Below are positions 59,350 to 64,000 of a DNA stretch of 64,000 bases, in pieces. Where the stretch lies: assembly GCF_018986915.1 (NCBI RefSeq), contig NZ_CP076723.1:2017501-2081500 (forward strand). The letters run 5' to 3'. The notes under the pieces are model-generated. The model was not told the DNA's origin. It saw nothing but the letters and a program-made list of their open reading frames with translations, and searched no databases. This DNA comes from Geomonas oryzisoli (GTDB lineage: Bacteria > Desulfobacterota > Desulfuromonadia > Geobacterales > Geobacteraceae). Both the position numbers and the translations under genes were made by a program. The stretch's first letter is position 1. Every line of letters begins with the position of its first letter.

Positions 59350-60117
59350 ATGAAAAGCTTCACCCGCTTAATCGGCACTTCGGTTCTTTCACTGGTAGCA
59401 CTTTGCCTGGTTTTGACTGCCGCGATGCCGCTCTTTGCCGCGGAGGGGGAGTTCAAAACCGTCTCCAGCGAGGTTTTGCGGGACATGCTGGAAGAGAAAA
59501 GGGCGTTTACACTGGTTGATGCCCGTACCAGCGACGAATACCAGGTAGCCCACCTCGTCGGCGCGATCAGCATCCCCGACAAGGAGTTCGACAAGCACGT
59601 CGCGCTGCTTCCCAAAGACAAGGGGGCGTTGATCGTCTTGTACTGCAACGGGGTCAAGTGCGGCAAGAGCAAGAAGGTGGCGGCCAAGGCGAGAGAGGCC
59701 GGCTACACCAACCTGGTCATTTATCCCGACGGCTTCCCCGTCTGGGAAGAGAAGGGGTACCCGATCGTAGCCGGCGCGGAATACGCCAGGAAGATCGAAA
59801 CCACCAAGTTTTCCCCGGCGCAGCTAAAGCAGATACTGGCTGAAAAAAAGGACGCCTACGTACTGGTGGACGTGCGTGACGAGTTCGAGTTCGCCGAGGG
59901 ACACATCCAGGGAGCGATCAATATCCCTGCTGAGACCTTCGCCGCCAAGTCCGGTGTTCTCCCCAAGGAGAAGGGAATCATCGTCTACTGCAACAGCGGC
60001 GGACGCAGTTACTCTGCCTACCGCAAGCTGATGAAACTCGCCTATCCTTCCATCTTCCAGGCCATCCTGGCCGAGTGGAAGGAAGCCGGCTTCCCTGTCG
60101 TAAAATCTCAGTTGTAA
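59350..60117 (+). CDS. Exported tandem rhodanese-domain protein
   Basis: A 255-residue exported protein: signal peptide (1-31, ending LFAAE) and two rhodanese domains. Domain 1 (about 37-140) has C99 (LYCNGVKCGKSKK) and domain 2 (about 155-250) has C214 (VYCNSGGRSYSAYR). Both loops keep the persulfide-forming cysteine, so both may be active in sulfur or selenium transfer. ATG 59350 follows TGGAGG. It follows the double-cubane reductase by 84 bp and is divergent in location (periplasm) from it. Confidence 0.85.
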   Translation: MKSFTRLIGTSVLSLVALCLVLTAAMPLFAAEGEFKTVSSEVLRDMLEEKRAFTLVDARTSDEYQVAHLVGAISIPDKEFDKHVALLPKDKGALIVLYCNGVKCGKSKKVAAKAREAGYTNLVIYPDGFPVWEEKGYPIVAGAEYARKIETTKFSPAQLKQILAEKKDAYVLVDVRDEFEFAEGHIQGAINIPAETFAAKSGVLPKEKGIIVYCNSGGRSYSAYRKLMKLAYPSIFQAILAEWKEAGFPVVKSQL

Positions 60118-60160
60118 TAGCCGTTTATATCCCACACTTCAAGTAACGAAGGAGTAGTCG

Positions 60161-61171
60161 ATGAAAAGGTTGTTGTTGTCAATGCTGGCGTTTTCCCTTT
60201 GCGTAACCCCTGCTGCCTGGGCCAAAAGCCGCAGCGGCCAGGTCACCGTCGAGGTCGATCTTTCCAAACAGGAGTCCGGTAAGGAAACCAGGCTTTGGAT
60301 CCCCTACGCGGTCTCCGATGCCAACCAAAACGTAACCGACGTCAAGGTAAGCGGCGATTTTGCCTCCTCGGCGGTTTACACCGACCAGGCCAACGGCACC
60401 CCGATGCTGTTCGCCCAGTGGGACAAGGACGCCAAGAGCCGCAAGCTCACCTACAGCTTCACCGTGAAGCGCGAAGAGCTCCGGATCAAGGATCTTTCCG
60501 CAAAGGAGCCGGCGTGGAACCAGGCCGATTACGCCGAGTATCTGAAGCCGACCTCGATGGGGCCGGTGGACGGCGAGGTGAAGAAGCTCGCGGAGAGCAT
60601 CGTGAAGGGCAAGACGACGGTTCTCGACAAGGCGAAGGCGATCTACGACTGGGCCTGCGAGAACATGTACCGCGACCCGGCCACAGTTGGGTGCGGCAAG
60701 GGCGACGTCTGCGAACTGCTGAAAAAGCCCGGCGGCAAGTGCACCGATATCTCCTCGGTCTACATCGCGCTGGCGCGTGCGGCCGGGGTGCCGGCGCGCG
60801 AGGTGTTCGGCCTGCGCCTGGGCAAAAAGGCCGAGGAGGACATCACCACCTGGCAGCACTGCTGGGTCGAGTTCTTCCTCCCGGGCACGGGATGGGTGCC
60901 GGTTGACCCGGCCGACGTGAGAAAGGCCATGCTGGTCGAAAAGCTGGAGCTTAAGGACGCCAAGACCCGCGAGTACCGGGACTACTTCTGGGGCGGCATC
61001 GATCCCTACCGTTTCAAGATCGCCTCTGGGCGCGATGTCGTGCTGAATCCGCCGCAGGCCGGCGCGCCGCTCAACACCTTCGGCTATCCCTACGCGGAAG
61101 TGGGAGGCAAGGTGCTGGACTTCTACGACCCCAGGGGGTTCAGCTATCGCATCGGCTTCAAGGAGAAGTAG
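60161..61171 (+). CDS. Exported transglutaminase-like protein
   Basis: A 336-residue exported protein: signal peptide (1-21, ending AWA) then a strand-rich region (25-130) and a transglutaminase-like core with the triad C194 (GGKCTDISSVY), H233 (TWQHCWVEF) and D249 (VPVDPADV). Members act as cysteine proteases or amide-bond enzymes. The same orientation as the rhodanese gene, 43 bp behind it. A terminator follows at 61196. Confidence 0.85.
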   Translation: MKRLLLSMLAFSLCVTPAAWAKSRSGQVTVEVDLSKQESGKETRLWIPYAVSDANQNVTDVKVSGDFASSAVYTDQANGTPMLFAQWDKDAKSRKLTYSFTVKREELRIKDLSAKEPAWNQADYAEYLKPTSMGPVDGEVKKLAESIVKGKTTVLDKAKAIYDWACENMYRDPATVGCGKGDVCELLKKPGGKCTDISSVYIALARAAGVPAREVFGLRLGKKAEEDITTWQHCWVEFFLPGTGWVPVDPADVRKAMLVEKLELKDAKTREYRDYFWGGIDPYRFKIASGRDVVLNPPQAGAPLNTFGYPYAEVGGKVLDFYDPRGFSYRIGFKEK

Positions 61172-61195
61172 GGAAGGGGACTCTGATCTCATCGG

Positions 61196-61224
61196 GGCCG
61201 TGCCGCAAGGCGCGGCCTTTTTTA
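61196..61224 (+). terminator. Rho-independent terminator
   Basis: GGCCGTGCC / GGCGCGGCC stem with GCAA loop followed by TTTTTT, 24 bases after the transglutaminase stop. Confidence 0.85.
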
Positions 61225-61252
61225 TTGGCTCTGTTAGCGGGGCGCGGCTGAA

Positions 61253-61356
61253 GGGACTGGCTCCGTCCGGTGCCTGTCCCTCTAGCGGAACGCTCCTTTC
61301 AGCTCAGCAAGCTTGCCCAGGCAGTAAGGGGACAGGCACCTGGCGGAGCCAGTCCC
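61253..61356. repeat. Pair of inverted REP-like palindromes
   Basis: GGGACTGGCTCCGTCCGG-TGCCTGTCCC at 61253-61280 and its inverse GGGGACAGGCACCTGGCGG-AGCCAGTCCC at 61327-61356. Together with 56142 this makes three copies of one element. The pair faces each other and can form a large hairpin. Confidence 0.8.
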
Positions 61357-61462
61357 CCCCAGCCGACGGAATCACCGGATTGAACCTTTTTTGTTTGTGT
61401 GCCTGCGGGGATTGATGTATCTTCCCTTGCAGTTTGTCGCAATTTCCTGCCAGGAGTACACT

Positions 61463-62401
61463 GTGCAAATTCGCATCGTTATCGCCGCTTTACTTCTCGG
61501 CGCGAGCTTCATCGCGCCTCAGGCCTGGGCTTCCGAACCCATCCCGGCCTCTCTCCCTACGACTGCCACACCGGCCGCCGTTGCCGTGCCCCAGGTCTCC
61601 GACCAGGCGGCCGCCATCGCGGCTCTCACGAAGGAGAACGCGCTCCTGCAGGAGAGGATCAAGTCGCTCGAGAGCTGCAGCATCAGTTCCACCGATCTTG
61701 CCGCCCGCAACTCCAAAAAGCTCAAGGAGATCACCGCCGACGTGCGCAGCCAGCGCCAGGCCATGGCGGAGTTCGAAAGCTACGTGAAGTGGATGTCCGG
61801 GCACGTCGCCAGCTACTCCAAGTACATCCAGGCCAGCTCCGTTGCCGCGCGCTTCGTGAAGTTCTTCCCGATCCCGTACGCCGGGCAGGCCTCGCTCTTC
61901 ACCAAGTTCGTCTCCGATTCGGCCGTTTCCCTGGCTGCCGCTTCCGTTTCGATCAACAAGTACCTGGGTACCTCGCAGCAGTTCCTTTCCCGCGCCGACG
62001 CGCTGGACCCGAACAAACCGACCTACAACCAGGATGTGTCCGACCTGGTGCGTTTCGCCGACCATGACCTGCTGAAGGGGATGACCGAGGTGCAGGACCG
62101 GCTCACCACCACCTCCCAGCTCTCCGCATCCTCGCTTTCCTTCCTGGAGAGCGTGAACCACTACGTGGGCTCCGGCGACGAGGCCCTGACCAAGGCCAAA
62201 TCGTTCCTGAAGAGCGACGACAAGGCGGAGAAGAGCTTCCTCGCCGAAAGCACCGCCTCTTTGAAGAACAAGGCCCAGGTCTTCAACGGCAAACTGCAGC
62301 TCTTCGACGCTACCGTGAAGAAGACCTCGCCCCAGATCAAGGCGCTGGTCGCCTATGACGACCTGGCGCGCAGCCTGGATCCGAAGTTCGCCAAGAAGTA
62401 G
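61463..62401 (+). CDS. Exported coiled-coil protein of unknown function
   Basis: A 312-residue protein with signal peptide (1-24, ending AWA) and mostly helical, heptad-like content (about 50-110 and 180-300). I recognise no family. GTG 61463 is the start: CAGGAG lies seven bases before and the signal peptide then begins directly; the upstream in-frame ATG 61391 would add 24 residues. Probably a periplasmic structural or anchoring protein. Confidence 0.65.
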   Translation: MQIRIVIAALLLGASFIAPQAWASEPIPASLPTTATPAAVAVPQVSDQAAAIAALTKENALLQERIKSLESCSISSTDLAARNSKKLKEITADVRSQRQAMAEFESYVKWMSGHVASYSKYIQASSVAARFVKFFPIPYAGQASLFTKFVSDSAVSLAAASVSINKYLGTSQQFLSRADALDPNKPTYNQDVSDLVRFADHDLLKGMTEVQDRLTTTSQLSASSLSFLESVNHYVGSGDEALTKAKSFLKSDDKAEKSFLAESTASLKNKAQVFNGKLQLFDATVKKTSPQIKALVAYDDLARSLDPKFAKK

Positions 62402-62421
62402 ACGTCGTGCTCTACTGAAAC

Positions 62422-62460
62422 GCAAAAGGCCTCACCCGGTTCGGGAGAGGCCTTTTTTTA
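62422..62460. terminator. Convergent terminator
   Basis: AAAAGGCCTC and GAGGCCTTTT pair around an inner CCCG-GTT-CGGG stem, with A run before and T run after, so it works in both directions, between the coiled-coil gene (+) and the FadL gene (-). Confidence 0.85.
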
Positions 62461-62495
62461 TGCTGCGCCGCAACCTGCGGCGTCGCGAGGACGGT

Positions 62496-63773
62496 TTAGA
62501 ACTTGTAGCCCAGCGAGAGCGCCACGAGATGGGCGTCGCTTTGGTACTTGCCGTTGGCCGAGGTGGCAGCAATGCCGGGAAGACCGTAGATGGTGTTGTT
62601 CTTGTTCCGGTTCTCGTAGTACTGGTAGCCGTAGGCGACGGCCACGGTAAAGGGTTTGAGATCGACATCGGTGCCGACGCAGAAAACGTGGGTCGTGGCG
62701 TCCGGGATGGAGGGGTCGAAGGTGCTGTCGGGTACCGCGCTTTCCCCGTAGACGTAGCCTGCCAGCAGCGCGACTTTCGGGTCCACCTGATACCTGCCGC
62801 CCAGGTTGAGCCCCCAGCTGTCCTTCCAGTTCCTCGGGGTGATCGAGGAGCTGCCGTTGTCGAGACGGATGTCCAGATTCTTGAACTTGGACCACCCCTC
62901 CCAGCGCACCCCCGCCTCCAGGGTGAGCCTGTCGATCCCCTTGAAGGCGACGCCTGCCGTGAACTGCGGGGGGAGGGTGAGGTCGGTCTTGCCGCCGCTG
63001 TTCAGGACGGTGACCGGCGGCACCAGCGGCGTCGGGCTGGCAAAGACCGCGTCCCCGGAGATGTCGACGTAGACCTGGCTGCGGTAGGAGGCGCCGACGG
63101 TCAGGTGCTCGCAGGGATCCCAGGCGGCCGCCACGTTGAATCCGACGCCGGTCCCGTCACCCTTGAACTTCTGGTTGATGTCCGTGCCCGGAGCGTAGCC
63201 GAGCAGGGGGGTGAGCGCGGCGGACGGGATCTTTCTCTGCAGCGTCGCGTCGAGCAGCACGACGTCGACCCCGGCGGCCAGTGAGAGCGAGGGAAGCACG
63301 CGGTAGGAAAGTACCGGGTTGATGTCGAAGGTCTTCAGGTTGGACCTGGTGGCGAGGTAGCGGCCGTCCCAGTTGTCCTTCCACTCGGTGCCCAGGCCGA
63401 AGGGGTTGAAGATGCCGAGGCCGGCGCTTACCTGGTCGTTGAACTTGTGGGTTACGTAGAGGTGGCTCGGGAAGAATACCGATTCGTCGGAGGAGGGGTT
63501 TCCGCCGATGGAACTCGCGTACTCGCGCGAGGAGAGTATCGCCGTGGTGCCTACCATCACCTGGGTTCCGTCGAGCTTGTTCATCAGGGCAGGGTTGTAA
63601 AAGATGGTGCTGGCATCGCTGGTGTGGGCGGTGACCGCGTTGCCCTGGCCCAGGGCGCTGGCCCCGTGGGTGAAGACGGCGTAGCCGGCGGCAAGTGCGG
63701 ACGAAGGAGCACCGGCTCCCAGCGAGACCGCCGAAGCGAGCAGCCCGGCGATCAGGCTCTTCCTGTAATTCAT
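62496..63773 (-). CDS. fadL: FadL/OmpP1-family outer-membrane transporter
   Basis: A 425-residue outer-membrane barrel: signal peptide (1-28, ending ALAAG), then the FadL opening GYAVFTHGASALGQGNAVTAH with the hatch segment, regular amphipathic strands, and a C-terminal aromatic (LSLGYKF). FadL proteins move long-chain fatty acids and other hydrophobic compounds across the outer membrane. ATG 63773 follows CCAGGAGG; 27 upstream in-frame residues are rejected. The acyl-CoA ligase of this window is 46 kb away. Confidence 0.9.
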   Translation of the reverse strand: MNYRKSLIAGLLASAVSLGAGAPSSALAAGYAVFTHGASALGQGNAVTAHTSDASTIFYNPALMNKLDGTQVMVGTTAILSSREYASSIGGNPSSDESVFFPSHLYVTHKFNDQVSAGLGIFNPFGLGTEWKDNWDGRYLATRSNLKTFDINPVLSYRVLPSLSLAAGVDVVLLDATLQRKIPSAALTPLLGYAPGTDINQKFKGDGTGVGFNVAAAWDPCEHLTVGASYRSQVYVDISGDAVFASPTPLVPPVTVLNSGGKTDLTLPPQFTAGVAFKGIDRLTLEAGVRWEGWSKFKNLDIRLDNGSSSITPRNWKDSWGLNLGGRYQVDPKVALLAGYVYGESAVPDSTFDPSIPDATTHVFCVGTDVDLKPFTVAVAYGYQYYENRNKNNTIYGLPGIAATSANGKYQSDAHLVALSLGYKF

Positions 63774-63929
63774 AGATCCTCCTGGAATTGAAACCGCGGT
63801 ATTGATCTCTGTCATGCTGCGGCGTTGACGAATCGCCGCGACAACGGGTAACATGGCTGTCGTGGTTGACTAACCACAAGGCTTCGTGTTAAAAGTCTAA
63901 TGATTCGAATCGGTTAACGGGAGCATTCG

Positions 63930-64000
63930 ATGCACTCAGAAAGACGATACCTGATGGAACACGCCGAGGAGTCCCTTCGGCTCGACATGAAAACGGACAA
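63930..64000 (+). CDS. Start of a further gene, cut by the window end
   Basis: From ATG 63930, with GGGAG upstream, the frame stays open to the window end for 23 codons: MHSERRYLMEHAEESLRLDMKTD. The pattern (SLRLDMKTD) resembles starts of class I SAM-dependent methyltransferases in this group, but too little is present to be sure. Confidence 0.45.
   Translation, partial: MHSERRYLMEHAEESLRLDMKTD

Overview
The window is a GC-rich (roughly 60%) bacterial chromosome segment. Its gene content points to the Geobacterales (Geobacter/Geomonas/Citrifermentans type): two tungsten-type aldehyde:ferredoxin oxidoreductases, an approximately 990-residue NAD-glutamate dehydrogenase, a double-cubane-cluster reductase with its ATP-dependent activator, several sigma-54 activators, fibronectin-III proteins and the short palindromic repeats common between genes in this group. 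The genus call is inference. No rRNA, tRNA, CRISPR array, integrase or insertion sequence was seen.

Layout. 1-7642 is an accessory stretch, visibly more AT-rich in 2150-3960, with a propeller-like protein, a SUFU-like protein, a PD-(D/E)XK nuclease plus unknown partner, three exported or lipidated proteins and a Phd/VapC toxin-antitoxin pair. 7822-16591 holds a GlxA-type regulator with a metallo-hydrolase, a 20-bp tandem repeat array, a fibronectin-III protein, cytochrome bd oxidase (cydAB), a small lipoprotein, and a SRPBCC protein, thioesterase and acyl-CoA ligase. 16692-38039 is a large amine/amino-acid catabolic region. 38219-40600 holds a DnaQ-like exonuclease and L-2-hydroxyglutarate oxidase. 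40760-52959 is a nine-gene chemosensory operon ending in two histidine kinases and an NtrC-type regulator. 53223-64000 holds mixed genes: AcpH, ADP-ribosylglycohydrolase, flavin reductase, tautomerase, GGQ release-factor-like protein, LysR plus activase plus double-cubane reductase, rhodanese, transglutaminase, FadL and the start of a further gene.

The most interesting system is in 16692-38039. A TyrR-like sigma-54 activator (28084-29865) sits among five transcription units: GDH-AOR1-aminotransferase, putrescine aminotransferase-permease, an outer-membrane protein, GABA aminotransferase-MoaD-like protein, and AOR2-polyferredoxin-second putrescine aminotransferase. Four of the five have a clear -24/-12 sigma-54 promoter and the fifth a weaker one. 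All five carry, 110-350 bp further upstream, one or more copies of a palindrome read here as GATGC-N6-GCATC, usually in pairs 19-20 bp apart. I infer a single regulon in which putrescine, GABA or related amines are transaminated onto 2-oxoglutarate, glutamate is recycled by GDH, and the aldehydes are oxidised by tungsten enzymes feeding ferredoxin-level electrons, instead of by the usual NAD(P)-aldehyde dehydrogenases, none of which is present here. MoaD-like and ThiF-like proteins in the same region fit tungsten-cofactor supply. The two putrescine aminotransferase genes are a 1361-bp direct duplication with a single mismatch noticed.

The second notable system is the chemosensory operon. Its parts match the Wsp type (CheR-TPR, CheA-REC, two CheW, CheB, MCP) but the diguanylate cyclase output is replaced by two REC-kinases and a sigma-54 response regulator. 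Its first gene, a CheW, appears frameshifted.
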